Of a stretch of DNA of 64,000 nt, positions 1 through 8,548 are shown in pieces. This DNA comes from Paractinoplanes bogorensis (GTDB lineage Bacteria; Actinomycetota; Actinomycetes; Mycobacteriales; Micromonosporaceae), in the NCBI RefSeq assembly GCF_018829635.1, contig NZ_JAHKKG010000013.1:248001-312000 (forward strand). The letters are read 5' to 3'. Numbering within the stretch: position 1 is the stretch's first letter; each line of letters begins with the position of its first letter. The position numbers were made by a program, and so were the translations under genes. The notes beneath the pieces are model-generated. The model saw only the letters and a program-made list of their open reading frames with translations, did no database searches and was not told the DNA's origin.

Positions 1-999
1 ACGAAGTTGAACTTGACCCACGAGCCGCCGATCCGGTTCAACGCGCACGGACCGTCGACCGCGGTGGCCGTGGCCTGGCCGGCCGGCCGGCACCCGGTGA
101 TCGCGACCGTCGGCGGGGCCTGGTTCTGCGACGACGACCTGTGCGAGACGTTCACCGACGTCAGCGGCGGCGGGCCGGCGGTGCCCGGGTTCGGCACGGC
201 GACCGTCGGCCCGGACGGTGCGGTGATCAAGACAGCCGTGACCGGTGGCCCCGACCAGGGCGGCCCGTTCGTGCAGTACGGGAGATGCGTACGGGAAGGA
301 TGCTCGATGGCGTGGCTCCCGGTGCGCGCGTCCGCCCGCGAGAAGATCGACCTCACCGCCCGCACCGAGGTGGCCGGAGCCTCCGCCCCCGACGGAGCAT
401 TGTGGCTGTTCGTGGCGCTCTCCATCCCCGGCAAGTACAAATACTCGCTGATCCGCTGCGCCGACGTCCCCTGCACCGCGCCGCAACGCCACGACATCGG
501 CGTCCTCGACCGGACGCCTTCCGACGGTTACTCCGATGGCGACCGTGCCCGCCTGTCCATCGGCGCCGACGGCCGCCCGTCCGCGTCGTTCTGGCTCGGC
601 CACGGCATCGTCCGCTTCACCTGCGACCCGGTAACTTGTGCCGCCCCGAAACAGTCGGACGAGGTCGTCGGCCCGCCCGACTCCTACCTGGTAGCCAACG
701 GCGAGCTGCGCCGCGGCGAAAGCTCGGTGCCGATCTCAGGCGAGGCAGTCGCCGCTGTCGCGGCCGGTTCCACCGTCTACGTCACCAGCGCGCTCCCGGC
801 CCGCGCCACCCCGGGCTTCCACCTCAACTTCGGCCCCGAACCGCAGCACTGGCTGCAGGTCCTGTGGCGCTGCGACGACCGATGCACCCGTACGCCGCTC
901 GACTTCTACTCCGGCGACGCGCGGAAATCCCTGCTGGCCGTGGCCCCCGACGGCCGGGCCTTGATCGTCCGCGACGACGGCATCGTCCTGTCCGGGTAG
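1..999 (+). CDS. Cys-pair repeat protein, probable beta-propeller (5' partial)
   Basis: The reading frame is open to the left edge, so the true start lies outside the window. Taking the first in-frame TTG at 7 as residue 1, five short Cys pairs recur at about residues 41/46, 94/99, 151/156, 206/211 (CX4C) and 289/293 (CX3C). They are spaced 52-80 residues apart, each at the end of a predicted strand carrying a Trp, Arg or Phe. Strand-turn-strand sequence with Gly-Asp-Gly turns suggests a propeller whose blades are each closed by a small disulfide, which would fit an extracytoplasmic protein. No catalytic motif is visible and I do not recognise a named family. No signal peptide can be judged because the N-terminus is missing. 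Confidence 0.7.
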   Translation, partial: TKLNLTHEPPIRFNAHGPSTAVAVAWPAGRHPVIATVGGAWFCDDDLCETFTDVSGGGPAVPGFGTATVGPDGAVIKTAVTGGPDQGGPFVQYGRCVREGCSMAWLPVRASAREKIDLTARTEVAGASAPDGALWLFVALSIPGKYKYSLIRCADVPCTAPQRHDIGVLDRTPSDGYSDGDRARLSIGADGRPSASFWLGHGIVRFTCDPVTCAAPKQSDEVVGPPDSYLVANGELRRGESSVPISGEAVAAVAAGSTVYVTSALPARATPGFHLNFGPEPQHWLQVLWRCDDRCTRTPLDFYSGDARKSLLAVAPDGRALIVRDDGIVLSG

Positions 1000-1053
1000 C
1001 GATCTGCGGGCCTGGTCGTCCACTATGGCGGGGGACTGCTGACTAGGGGGATC

Positions 1054-2229
1054 ATGTACGACGTCATTGTGGTCGGGGCCCGCGTTGCCGGGTCGCCGCT
1101 GGCCATGTTGCTCGCCCGCAAGGGATTCCGGACGCTGCTGGTCGATCGGGCCACCTTTCCCAGCGACACCGTCTCCACCCACGTGATCCATCCGCCGGGC
1201 GCGTCGGCGCTGCAGCGGTGGGGTCTGCTCGACGACGTGGTGGCGACCGGGGTGCCGCCGGTCGGGCGCTACTCGTTCGACTTCGGGCCGCTGCAGCTCG
1301 CCGGGGCGCCGGGCACGGCCGATTCCCCGTACGCGTACGCGCCGCGCCGCCAGTTGCTCGACAAGATCCTGCTCGACGCGGCGGCGAAGGCCGGGGTCGA
1401 GGTGCGTGAGGGCTACACGGTCGAAGAGGTGCTCGTCGAGGACGGCGCGGTCGTCGGCATCCGGGGCGCCGACGGGACGGTCGAGCGGGCGCGCGTGGTC
1501 GTCGGGGCCGACGGGCGCAACTCCGTCGTGGCCAAGGCGACCAGCCCGGCCGCGTACGAGGATCGCCCCGCGCTCACCGTGGGCTACTACTCGTACTGGA
1601 GCAACCTGCCGACCGACACCTTCGAGGCGTACAGCCGGCCGGGCCGCGGGTGGGCCGTGTGCCCGACCAACGACGACCTCACCCTGGTCATCGGCGGGTG
1701 GCCGCACGCCGAGCTGGCCGAGCACCGCAACGACGTCGAGAACACGATGATGGCGATGTTCGAGTCGGCCCCCGCGTTCGCCGAGAGGATCAAGGACGCG
1801 AAGCGGGAGGAGAAGATCGTCGGGGCTTCGGTGCCGAACTACTTCCGGGTCCCGTACGGGAAAGGGTGGGCTCTGGTCGGCGACTCCGGCTACAGCCGCG
1901 ACTTCATCACGGCGCAGGGCATCACCGACGCCTTCCTCGACGCCGAAAGCCTGGCGCAGGCGCTCGACGAGACGCTGGGCGGCGGCACGGCGTGGGACGA
2001 GGCGCTGGCCGGATATCAGACCCGTCGTGACACCCGGGCCATGCCGGTCTATCAGATGACGCTGGGCATCGCGTCGCTGCAGCCGCCGGACGAGCAGATG
2101 ATCCAGCTGGTCTCCGGGATCGTCGGCAAGCAGCCCGCGATGGACGCGTTCGCCCGCCTCAACTCGGGCGTCACGTCGCCGGTCGAGTTCTTCGCACCCG
2201 AGAACGTGGGCCGCCTCCTCAGCGCCTGA
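1054..2229 (+). CDS. FAD-dependent oxidoreductase (PHBH / geranylgeranyl reductase-like)
   Basis: A 391-aa flavoprotein. The N-terminal Rossmann motif is GARVAGS (residues 8-14), a variant of GxGxxG, followed by the acidic residue (VDR, about 31) that binds the FAD ribose. A VVGADGRNS motif near 150 and a GDSGYSRDFITAQG motif near 276 are the DG and GD fingerprints of aromatic hydroxylases and related NAD(P)H-dependent flavoproteins. The substrate is unknown. ATG is preceded by an AGGGGG Shine-Dalgarno sequence. The gene ends just before a strong hairpin and appears monocistronic. Assignment to the fold is firm; the reaction (hydroxylation versus reduction of a prenyl or aromatic substrate) is not. 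Confidence 0.85.
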   Translation: MYDVIVVGARVAGSPLAMLLARKGFRTLLVDRATFPSDTVSTHVIHPPGASALQRWGLLDDVVATGVPPVGRYSFDFGPLQLAGAPGTADSPYAYAPRRQLLDKILLDAAAKAGVEVREGYTVEEVLVEDGAVVGIRGADGTVERARVVVGADGRNSVVAKATSPAAYEDRPALTVGYYSYWSNLPTDTFEAYSRPGRGWAVCPTNDDLTLVIGGWPHAELAEHRNDVENTMMAMFESAPAFAERIKDAKREEKIVGASVPNYFRVPYGKGWALVGDSGYSRDFITAQGITDAFLDAESLAQALDETLGGGTAWDEALAGYQTRRDTRAMPVYQMTLGIASLQPPDEQMIQLVSGIVGKQPAMDAFARLNSGVTSPVEFFAPENVGRLLSA

Positions 2230-2244
2230 AACGCGGTGTTTCCG

Positions 2245-2282
2245 CCCGGCCCCGGTACGTGTCGCCGCGTACCGGGGCCGGG
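2245..2282 (+). terminator. Rho-independent-like terminator hairpin
   Basis: Perfect 15-bp inverted repeat (2245-2259 with 2268-2282) around an 8-nt loop, 15 bp after the oxidoreductase stop codon. There is no long T tract, as is common in GC-rich actinobacteria. Confidence 0.75.
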
Positions 2283-2309
2283 TGTTGGTTGCGGGTCGGT
2301 TGTATCCGC

Positions 2310-2326
2310 CGATAACGGTCTTATCG
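2310..2326. promoter_or_regulatory. Candidate operator upstream of exporter gene
   Basis: CGATAA (2310-2315) and TTATCG (2321-2326) form a 6-bp inverted repeat with a 5-bp centre in the short leader before the MFS exporter. This geometry fits a TetR or MarR operator, but no such regulator gene is adjacent, so the assignment is tentative. Confidence 0.35.
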
Positions 2327-2386
2327 AACCGGACTCTCTGCCGAAGCAATGGGGGACTCGACCCCGCTTCTCGTGGAAGGTTACGG

Positions 2387-3880
2387 ATGACGACCGATAC
2401 TCAGGCTCGCCCGGCCACGCCGCCGCCCGCGGCGACGCCGGTGCCCTCGGGCCGCTGGTGGGCGCTCGTGGTGCTCGCGATGGCCCAGCTCATGGTGGTG
2501 CTGGACGCGACCATCGTGAACATCGCCCTGCCCACGGCCCAGGCCGACCTGGCGTTCTCGGACGCCTCCCGCCAGTGGGTCGTCACCGCGTACGCGCTCG
2601 CCTTCGGTTCGCTGCTGCTGCTCGGCGGCCGTCTGTCCGACTTCTTCGGCCGCAAGCGCATGTTCCTCATCGGCCTGGTCGGCTTCGCCCTGGCCTCGGC
2701 CCTCGGCGGCGCCGCCAACGGCCTCGAGATGCTGATCATCGCCCGCGCACTGCAGGGTGCCTTCGGCGCTGCCCTGGCCCCGGCCGCCCTCTCGCTGCTC
2801 TCCACGACCTTCACCGAGCCGTCCGAGCGCGGTAAGGCGTTCGGCATCTTCGGCGCCATCTCCGGTGCCGGCGGCGCGGTCGGCCTCCTGCTCGGCGGCG
2901 TGCTCACCGAGTACGCGTCGTGGCGCTGGTGCCTCTTCGTCAACCTGGTGATCGCGGCCGTCGCCGTCGCCGGCGCGCTGCTCAAGCTCACCGACGAGCC
3001 GGTCACGTCGCGCGCTCGCATCGACATCCCGGGCGTCGTCACGTCGGTCGCCGGTCTGGTCGGTCTCGTCTTCGGTCTCGGCAAGGTGGAGACCGACGGC
3101 TGGTCCTCGGCCACCGCGCTGGTCCCGATGATCGGCGGTGTCGTCCTGCTGGTCGCCTTCGTGGTGATCGAGCTGCGCGTGACCAACCCGCTGCTGCCGC
3201 TGCGGGTCGTGCTCGACCGCAACCGGGGCGGCTCCTACGCCGCGATCAGCATCTCCGGCATGGGCATGTTCGGCATCTTCCTGTTCCTGACCTACTACAT
3301 GGTCGGCAACCTCGGATTCACGCCGGTGCAGACCGGCCTGGCGTTCCTGCCGATGCTCGCCGCGATCATGACCTCGGCCACCACGGCCGGCTCGATCCTC
3401 ACCCCGAAGATCGGCCCGCGCCCGCTCGTCCCGGTGGGCGCGCTCATCGCGGCCGGCGGCATGCTGTTCCTGACCCGCCTCGACCTCGACTCGACCTACG
3501 TGTCCGGCGTCCTGCCCGGCCTGCTGATCATCGGCCTCGGCCTGGGCCTGGTCTTCGCCCCCACTCAGAACGCCGCCACCAGCGGCGTCGAGCACCGCGA
3601 CGCGGGCGTGGCCTCGGCAATGATCAACACGGTCCAGCAGATCGGCGGCTCGATCGGCACGGCGCTGCTCAGCTCGTTCGCGGCGACCGCCGCCACGAAC
3701 TACGCCGCCTCGCACCCGAAGTCGGCCACCCTGATGGCCGAGGCGTCGCTGGCCAGCTACCACACCGTGTTCTGGTGGTCCTGCGGCCTGTTCCTGGCCT
3801 GCGCCGTGGTGTCGGCCCTGCTGTTCCGCACCGGCCCGCTCGACGTCGACCCGGACGCCCCGCGAGCCATGGCCCACTAG
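2387..3880 (+). CDS. MFS transporter, DHA2 (EmrB/QacA) drug exporter family
   Basis: A 497-aa integral membrane protein with about 14 hydrophobic segments. TM1 carries the LDATIVNIALP signature of 14-TM drug:H+ antiporters, the TM2-3 loop has GGRLSDFFGRKR (motif A), and a Gly-rich segment follows near residues 150-165 (motif C type). It should export hydrophobic or cationic drugs using the proton gradient. The start is the ATG at 2387 because a GGAAGG ribosome site lies six bases upstream and the protein then begins at the usual place for the family. An upstream in-frame extension to 2282 lacks family character. It is followed by a terminator hairpin, so it is probably transcribed alone. Confidence 0.9.
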   Translation: MTTDTQARPATPPPAATPVPSGRWWALVVLAMAQLMVVLDATIVNIALPTAQADLAFSDASRQWVVTAYALAFGSLLLLGGRLSDFFGRKRMFLIGLVGFALASALGGAANGLEMLIIARALQGAFGAALAPAALSLLSTTFTEPSERGKAFGIFGAISGAGGAVGLLLGGVLTEYASWRWCLFVNLVIAAVAVAGALLKLTDEPVTSRARIDIPGVVTSVAGLVGLVFGLGKVETDGWSSATALVPMIGGVVLLVAFVVIELRVTNPLLPLRVVLDRNRGGSYAAISISGMGMFGIFLFLTYYMVGNLGFTPVQTGLAFLPMLAAIMTSATTAGSILTPKIGPRPLVPVGALIAAGGMLFLTRLDLDSTYVSGVLPGLLIIGLGLGLVFAPTQNAATSGVEHRDAGVASAMINTVQQIGGSIGTALLSSFAATAATNYAASHPKSATLMAEASLASYHTVFWWSCGLFLACAVVSALLFRTGPLDVDPDAPRAMAH

Positions 3881-3894
3881 GTTCCTTTTCCCGT

Positions 3895-3932
3895 ACGGGT
3901 CCCGGCCGCGCAACCACGCAGCCGGGACCCGT
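3895..3932 (+). terminator. Terminator hairpin after MFS gene
   Basis: Perfect 12-bp inverted repeat (3895-3906 with 3921-3932) with a 14-nt loop, starting 14 bp after the exporter stop codon. Confidence 0.7.
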
Positions 3933-3957
3933 CCCGTTTGCCCGCAGCGCTCAGTCC

Positions 3958-4308
3958 GCGCGCTTCCGCTCACTACGCGTTCCGTCCGCTGCGGCCATTT
4001 CGCACGTGTTCGTTCGTTGCGTGTTGGGTGCGCGGCGGCCGGTCTGTGCGTGTTCGCTCGTTGCGTGTTCGGTCCGCGGCGGCCGGTTCGCGCGTGTTCG
4101 CTCGTTGTGTGTTCAGTCCGCAGCGGCCAAACCGCGCGCGTTCGCTCGCTGCGTGTTCCGTTCGCGGCGGCCGGTCCGTGCGTGTTCGCTCGTTGGACGT
4201 TCGGTCCCGCAGCCGTCGGTCCGCGCATGTTCACTCATTACGTGTTTCGTCCGCAGCGATCGGTCCCCGCGCGTCAGTGCATTGCGCGTTTGTTCACCGG
4301 AGCCGGCC
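3958..4308. repeat. 44-bp tandem repeat array (about 8 units)
   Basis: Eight head-to-tail degenerate units start at 3958, 4002, 4046, 4090, 4134, 4178 (45 bp), 4223 and 4267 (42 bp, most diverged). The core is close to GCGTGTTCGCTCGTTGCGTG followed by a TTCGGTCCGCGGCGGCCGGTC-like half. Because 44 is not a multiple of three, every reading frame rotates through the units, so the open frames here are not evidence of genes. The array fills the space between the exporter terminator and the HEAT-like gene. No spacers are present, so it is not a CRISPR. Confidence 0.9.
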
Positions 4309-4419
4309 GCGCGCGCGTTTGTGAAACTTCTTAACGGTCGCCTCACATTTGTGCCAGGTGGGAAGTGATCGGGTGGCGATGCGACCACGCTCAGCTAGCC
4401 GTGCTAATAATGTCCGTCG

Positions 4420-5031
4420 ATGGACGGGGATGCGGAGTGGCAGCGGTGGCGGCGGGAGATCTTCGGCGACCCCTATCAGGTGTGGCATGAGGGTCCGCAG
4501 TTCACGGCCTTGATCGAGGCGGCCCGGCGCGATCACCGGCTGGTCGAGCGCATGTTGCGGGCCGGCCTGGTCACCGGTGACACGCTCGCCGCGCAGTCGT
4601 TCACGGCGCTTGCCGGGGCCGGGCTCGCCCCACCCGACGGCGTCAGCATCCTGCGCACCGCGCTCGGCCGGGCCACCGAGGAGTTCCGGGTCCGGGTGGC
4701 CGAGGCGCTCTACGCGATGACCCGCGACCCGGGCTGGGCGACGCCGATCGCCGGGGTGCTGATGGGGTCGCAGTCCGAGTTCGTCCGGCTCGACGCGGCG
4801 ATCGCCCTCTCCGGCTTCCCGCCCAGCACGGCCCTGGTGCGGGCGCTGGCCACGGCGGTCAGTGATCCCGAATACCTGGTCCGCTATCACGCCGCCAACA
4901 CCATGCTGCACTGGTCGGGCGAGCGCCGCCCGGTCGACGGGGTGCCCGCCCTGTTCGAAAAGATCACCGACGACACCGAGGGCGCCTGGCGGGCCGCCGC
5001 CGATGAGCTCACCGCCCGCCTCTGCCCCTGA
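4420..5031 (+). CDS. HEAT-repeat-like protein
   Basis: A 203-aa soluble all-helical protein. From about residue 55 on it shows pairs of helices with alternating Leu/Ala patterns and conserved Asp/Arg caps (LRTALGRATEEFRVRVAEAL, then FVRLDAAIALSGF, then YLVRYHAANTML), typical of HEAT or PBS-lyase repeats that act as protein-binding scaffolds. No catalytic residues are seen. A TAATAAT element ends 8 nt before the ATG, so the transcript may be leaderless. The last eight codons lie inside the first unit of a 64-bp tandem array, so the C-terminus is exposed to repeat-driven length change. Partner and function are unknown. Confidence 0.75.
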   Translation: MDGDAEWQRWRREIFGDPYQVWHEGPQFTALIEAARRDHRLVERMLRAGLVTGDTLAAQSFTALAGAGLAPPDGVSILRTALGRATEEFRVRVAEALYAMTRDPGWATPIAGVLMGSQSEFVRLDAAIALSGFPPSTALVRALATAVSDPEYLVRYHAANTMLHWSGERRPVDGVPALFEKITDDTEGAWRAAADELTARLCP

Positions 5032-5450
5032 CCCGTCTCCCGGGAGCTCCGGCCCGGCGATCGCTGACGTGCTGATCGCCCGGCTCTGCCCCTGGCTCGT
5101 CTCCCGGGAGCTCCGGCCCGGCGGTCGCTGACGTGCTGATCGCCCGGCTCTGCCCCTGGCTCGTCTCCCGGGAGCTCCGGCCCGGCGGTCGCTGACGTGC
5201 TGATCGCCCGGCTCTGCCCCTGGCTCGTCTCCCGGGAGCTCCGGGCCGGCGACCGCTGACGTGCTGATCGCCCGGCTCTGTCCTTGAGCTGTCACCTGGG
5301 GCTCTGGGTGATTGTCGGCTGACCTGCTGATCGCCCGGATCCGCACCTGACCCATCTCCCGACGTTGTGGTCGAGTGGTGCTTGACGTGCTGACTGCTCG
5401 GCTCTGTCCTGACCCGCTGGGGAGGCGGTCTTGGGTCGACTGCTGTACGA
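5007..5450. repeat. 64-bp tandem repeat array overlapping a gene end
   Basis: Units start at 5007, 5071, 5135, 5199, 5263, 5326 and 5389. The units at 5071, 5135 and 5199 are nearly identical 64-mers and the outer ones are more diverged. The first unit contains the last eight codons and the TGA stop (5029-5031) of the HEAT-like gene. In the next units the corresponding TGA is TGG. The array therefore looks like serial duplication of the 3' end of that gene. Nothing else is seen between 5451 and 5541. Confidence 0.9.
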
Positions 5451-5541
5451 GATAGCGGTTTGAACTGACTAATGCGGCGCGCGACCCTCGCCCGTACGGG
5501 GGAAATCTTGTGCTTGTCACTGTGTGGCTCGTTGGGCGGGT

Positions 5542-5655
5542 GTGGAGGACGAGGAGAACGAGCATCCGATCGGGCCTGGCACCACGATTGCGCTGATCGC
5601 CGGGTTCATCGTGTTCTACGGGCTGTTCATCGCGGTCGCGCTGGCCCGCGGGTGA
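5542..5655 (+). CDS. Small single-pass membrane protein (37 aa)
   Basis: A GTG-initiated 37-codon frame encoding an acidic N-terminus (EDEENEH), a Pro-Gly turn, and one hydrophobic helix of about 20 residues (TIALIAGFIVFYGLFIAVAL) ending in ARG. The charge-helix-positive pattern is what a real single-pass membrane peptide looks like, and codon third positions are mostly G/C. An in-frame GTG at 5524 would add six residues. It lies 94 bp upstream of the amino-acid permease on the same strand and could be co-transcribed. Function unknown. It could be a chance frame, but the membrane helix is unusually clean. Confidence 0.5.
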   Translation: MEDEENEHPIGPGTTIALIAGFIVFYGLFIAVALARG

Positions 5656-5749
5656 GGTCTGGCCGGCACCCTGAAGAATCCATGCCTGTAGATGCGCGCG
5701 GCGGCTTCGCGTGGTACTCCGAGTAGGAGCGCTCAGCGAGGAGGCCGCC

Positions 5750-7162
5750 ATGTCCGTGTCACCGCAGCGGTTCGGCCGGGGGTCGGGGATCTTCCGCCGG
5801 AAGCCGATCGACGATGTCTCCGACGAGCGCGAGACCGACCTCACGCGTTCGCTCGGACTGTGGCAACTGACCGCGATCGGGGTCGGCGGCATCATCGGCG
5901 CGGGCATCTTCGCGCTGGCCGGTGCGGTCGCCAACGAGACCGCCGGGCCCGCCGTGCTGTTCTCGTTCCTGATCGCGGGCATCGCCAGTGCCGCCGCCGC
6001 GCTGTCCTACGCCGAGTTCGCCGGCATGATCCCCAAGGCCGGGTCCGCTTATACGTACGGGTATGTCGTGCTCGGCGAGGTCGTGGGCTGGTTCATCGGC
6101 TGGGACCTGCTGCTCGAGTACACGGCGATCGTGGCGGTGGTGGCGATCGGCATCTCCGGCTACTTCTCGTTCCTGATGGCCGATCTCGGGCTGAACCTGC
6201 CGGCCTGGATGCTGGGCGCGCCCGGCACCGGCGACGGGCACGTGGTCGACCTCTTCGCCGTGGTGTTGTGCCTGCTCATCGCCTATCTGCTGAACCGCGG
6301 GATCCGCGCCGCGGCCCGCGCCGAGACGATCGTCGTGGTGCTCAAGGTGGCCATCGTGCTGCTGGTCGTGATCGTCGGCGCGTTCCACATCACCCGGTCG
6401 AACTACGAGCCGTTCTTCCCGTTCGGCTGGAGCGGCGCGATCACGGGCGCGGCCACCGTGTTCTTCGCCGTCTTCGGGTACGACGCGATGAGCACCGCGG
6501 CCGAGGAGTCCAAGGACGCCCGGCGCCACCTGCCCAAGGCCATCATCTACTCGCTGATCATCTCAATGGTCCTGTACGTGCTGGCCACGCTGGTGCTGAC
6601 CGGCATGCAGAAGTACACCGAGATCGACCCGGAGAGCGGCTTCTCGTCCGCGTTCGCCGCGGTCGGACTGTCGGGCATCGCCGACGTCATCGCGGTCGGC
6701 GCCATCATCGGCATCCTGACCGTGATGTTCACCTTCATGCTGGGCGTGACCCGGGTCTGGTACTCGATGAGCCGCGACGGTCTGCTGCCCGCCTGGTTCG
6801 GCAAACTGCATCCGACCCGCCGGGTGCCGTCGCGGGTCACCTGGATCGCCGGCATCGCGTCCGCGGTCATCGCCGGTTTCCTGCCCATCCGCGAGGCGGC
6901 CGAGCTCACCAACATCGGCATCCTGCTGGCCTTCGTCGTGGTCTGCGTGGCCGTCATCGTGCTGCGCTACCGCCGGCCCGAGATCCCGCGGACGTTCCGC
7001 CTGCCCGGCATGCCGGTCATCCCGGTGATCGGCGTCGTCTTCTCGATCTGGCTGATCACCTTCCTCGAGCCGGTCACCTGGCTGCGGTTCGCGGTCTGGT
7101 TCGTGCTGGGGCTGGCCCTGTACTTCTTTTACGGCCGCCATCACTCCAAACTGGCCCGATGA
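5750..7162 (+). CDS. APC-superfamily amino acid permease
   Basis: A 470-aa protein with about 12 membrane helices. TM1 carries the GVGGIIGAGIFALAG signature of the amino acid-polyamine-organocation family, where the unwound glycine segment binds the alpha-amino/carboxyl groups of the substrate. The segment after TM2 (LSYAEFAGMIPKAGSAYTYGY) is typical of the cationic amino-acid transporter (CAT/YfnA) branch. The start at 5750 has a GAGGAG ribosome site. It overlaps the next gene by the ATGA junction, so permease and acetyltransferase are translationally coupled. Substrate specificity cannot be read from sequence. Confidence 0.88.
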   Translation: MSVSPQRFGRGSGIFRRKPIDDVSDERETDLTRSLGLWQLTAIGVGGIIGAGIFALAGAVANETAGPAVLFSFLIAGIASAAAALSYAEFAGMIPKAGSAYTYGYVVLGEVVGWFIGWDLLLEYTAIVAVVAIGISGYFSFLMADLGLNLPAWMLGAPGTGDGHVVDLFAVVLCLLIAYLLNRGIRAAARAETIVVVLKVAIVLLVVIVGAFHITRSNYEPFFPFGWSGAITGAATVFFAVFGYDAMSTAAEESKDARRHLPKAIIYSLIISMVLYVLATLVLTGMQKYTEIDPESGFSSAFAAVGLSGIADVIAVGAIIGILTVMFTFMLGVTRVWYSMSRDGLLPAWFGKLHPTRRVPSRVTWIAGIASAVIAGFLPIREAAELTNIGILLAFVVVCVAVIVLRYRRPEIPRTFRLPGMPVIPVIGVVFSIWLITFLEPVTWLRFAVWFVLGLALYFFYGRHHSKLAR

Positions 7163-7785
7163 CCTTAGGATCCGTCGCCTGGCCGCCCGAGCCGATCCGC
7201 ACCGAGCGGTTGGTGCTCCGCGCGACCGAGGCCCGCGACCGCCCGGCCTTCATCGAGCTGTACGCGTCGCCCGAGGTGCACAAATATCTCGGCGGCGCGC
7301 AGCCCCGGGCCGATCTGGAACGCGACACGCCCGCCGTCCCCGCCGAGTGGCCCGGGAGCTTCGTGGCCGACCTTGAAGGTGACCTGATCGGCCACCTCAT
7401 GCTGCGCCGGCCGGAACGGCACCGCCCGGCCGCCGTCGGCAAGGTCGACCTCGGCTACCTGTTCCTGCCCCGGGCGTGGGGGCAGGGCTACGCGACCGAG
7501 GCGTGCGGCGCGGTCCTGACCTGGTTCGACGGCGCGTTGCCGGGCGAACCGGTGGTGCTGGCCACGCAGACCGCGAACACCGGCTCGATGCGGCTGGCCG
7601 CCCGGCTCGGGTTCACCGAGCGGGAACGGTTCCACGCCTGGGACGCCGACCAGTGGCTCGGCGAACGCGTCCCCTCTCCGACGCAGCCGCGGAGCGCCTC
7701 GACCGCGGTCCACAGTGCCGGTTGGCCGGCATCTCGAATCCCATCGTCGATCTCTACCACGGCACGGTCCCGCGACGGTCGGTGA
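7159..7785 (+). CDS. GNAT-family N-acetyltransferase
   Basis: A 208-aa protein of the RimJ/RimL-like acetyltransferase type. It opens with IRTERLVLRATEARDRPAFIELYASPEVHKYL, and the acetyl-CoA pyrophosphate loop is RAWGQGYATEA near residue 110, followed by the ATQTANTGSMRLAARLGF motif of this subgroup. It starts inside the stop codon of the permease (ATGA). The last roughly 40 residues are Ser/Pro/Arg-rich, not part of the fold, and run 32 bp into the convergent SDR gene, so the 3' end may be a recent extension. The substrate (protein N-terminus, antibiotic or small amine) is unknown. Confidence 0.85.
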   Translation: MTLGSVAWPPEPIRTERLVLRATEARDRPAFIELYASPEVHKYLGGAQPRADLERDTPAVPAEWPGSFVADLEGDLIGHLMLRRPERHRPAAVGKVDLGYLFLPRAWGQGYATEACGAVLTWFDGALPGEPVVLATQTANTGSMRLAARLGFTERERFHAWDADQWLGERVPSPTQPRSASTAVHSAGWPASRIPSSISTTARSRDGR

Positions 7786-8446
7786 AGGTCGCCGTCGGAG
7801 CGCCCACCCCCATGGCGGCCAGCCGCACCACCGCGTCGGTGCCCTCCTCGACGGTCTGCGGTCCCGTGTTGCCGTTGGTGTCGGTCGGCGTCCACCCCGG
7901 GTCGACCGCGTTGAACCGGATCCCCGGCAGCGCGTTCGCATACTGGATCGTCAGCATGGTCAGTGCCGACTTCGACGCGCTGTAAGCGGGCACCACCCAT
8001 TTGCCCCACTCTGTCTCGGTCATCTGGTGGAACGAACCGAGCCCGCTCGACACGTTGATCACCGACGGCGCCTCCGAAGCGCGCAGCAGCGGCAGGAACG
8101 CATGCGTGACCCGCACCACGCCGAAGACGTTGACGTCGAACACCGCCCGGAAGTCCTCGAACGTCATGTCGGTGCCCGGCACACTGCCACCCGCATTGAT
8201 CCCGGCATTGTTGATCAGAACATCAAGCCTTCCCACCTTTTCCCGTACGAGTTCAGCCGCGCCCCCGACCGACGCGTCGTCGGTCACGTCGAGCGGCACG
8301 AACCGGGCCCCGAGCGCGGTGGCGGCCGCCTGCCCGCGTTCCGGATCGCGCGCGCCGATCCAGACGTTGTGCCCCGCGGCGATCAGCCGTCGAGCGGCGG
8401 CGAAACCCAGTCCCTTGTTGGCTCCGGTGATGAGCGTGTTGGTCAT
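7754..8446 (-). CDS. Short-chain dehydrogenase/reductase
   Basis: A 230-aa classical SDR. TGANKGLG (residues 7-14) is the NAD(P)-binding loop, LINNAG is the structural NNAG motif, and INVSSG plus YSASKSAL supply the catalytic Ser and the YxxxK pair. ARDPERG after beta-2 suggests NADP(H) preference. It should reduce or oxidise a small carbonyl or alcohol. It is divergently transcribed from an XRE regulator with a 102-bp shared intergenic region, a usual arrangement for a regulator and its target. The start at 8446 gives the normal SDR length. Confidence 0.88.
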   Translation of the reverse strand: MTNTLITGANKGLGFAAARRLIAAGHNVWIGARDPERGQAAATALGARFVPLDVTDDASVGGAAELVREKVGRLDVLINNAGINAGGSVPGTDMTFEDFRAVFDVNVFGVVRVTHAFLPLLRASEAPSVINVSSGLGSFHQMTETEWGKWVVPAYSASKSALTMLTIQYANALPGIRFNAVDPGWTPTDTNGNTGPQTVEEGTDAVVRLAAMGVGAPTATFTDRRGTVPW

Positions 8447-8548
8447 GGCGTCGATGCTCGGCCCGGCGCCGGGTTCCCGCCAGGCACCCGTTTTCCCTGG
8501 GACTACCGGTACCACCCAGGGCCCCCGGATCCTGCGCATACTTGGCCG

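Noticed and set aside
2282..2386. N-terminal extension of the MFS exporter
   Set aside because: The extension spans the candidate operator and lacks family similarity; the ATG at 2387 has a proper ribosome site.
3958..4308. Possible CRISPR array
   Set aside because: Units abut with no unique spacers, and divergence runs through the whole unit; no cas genes are present. It is a minisatellite.
4017..4368. Open frames across the 44-bp array
   Set aside because: Frames exist in several registers because the unit is not a multiple of three; translations are repetitive Arg/Val/Cys with no start signal.
5007..5450. Possible CRISPR array
   Set aside because: 64-bp units are contiguous and the first is part of a coding sequence; no spacers.
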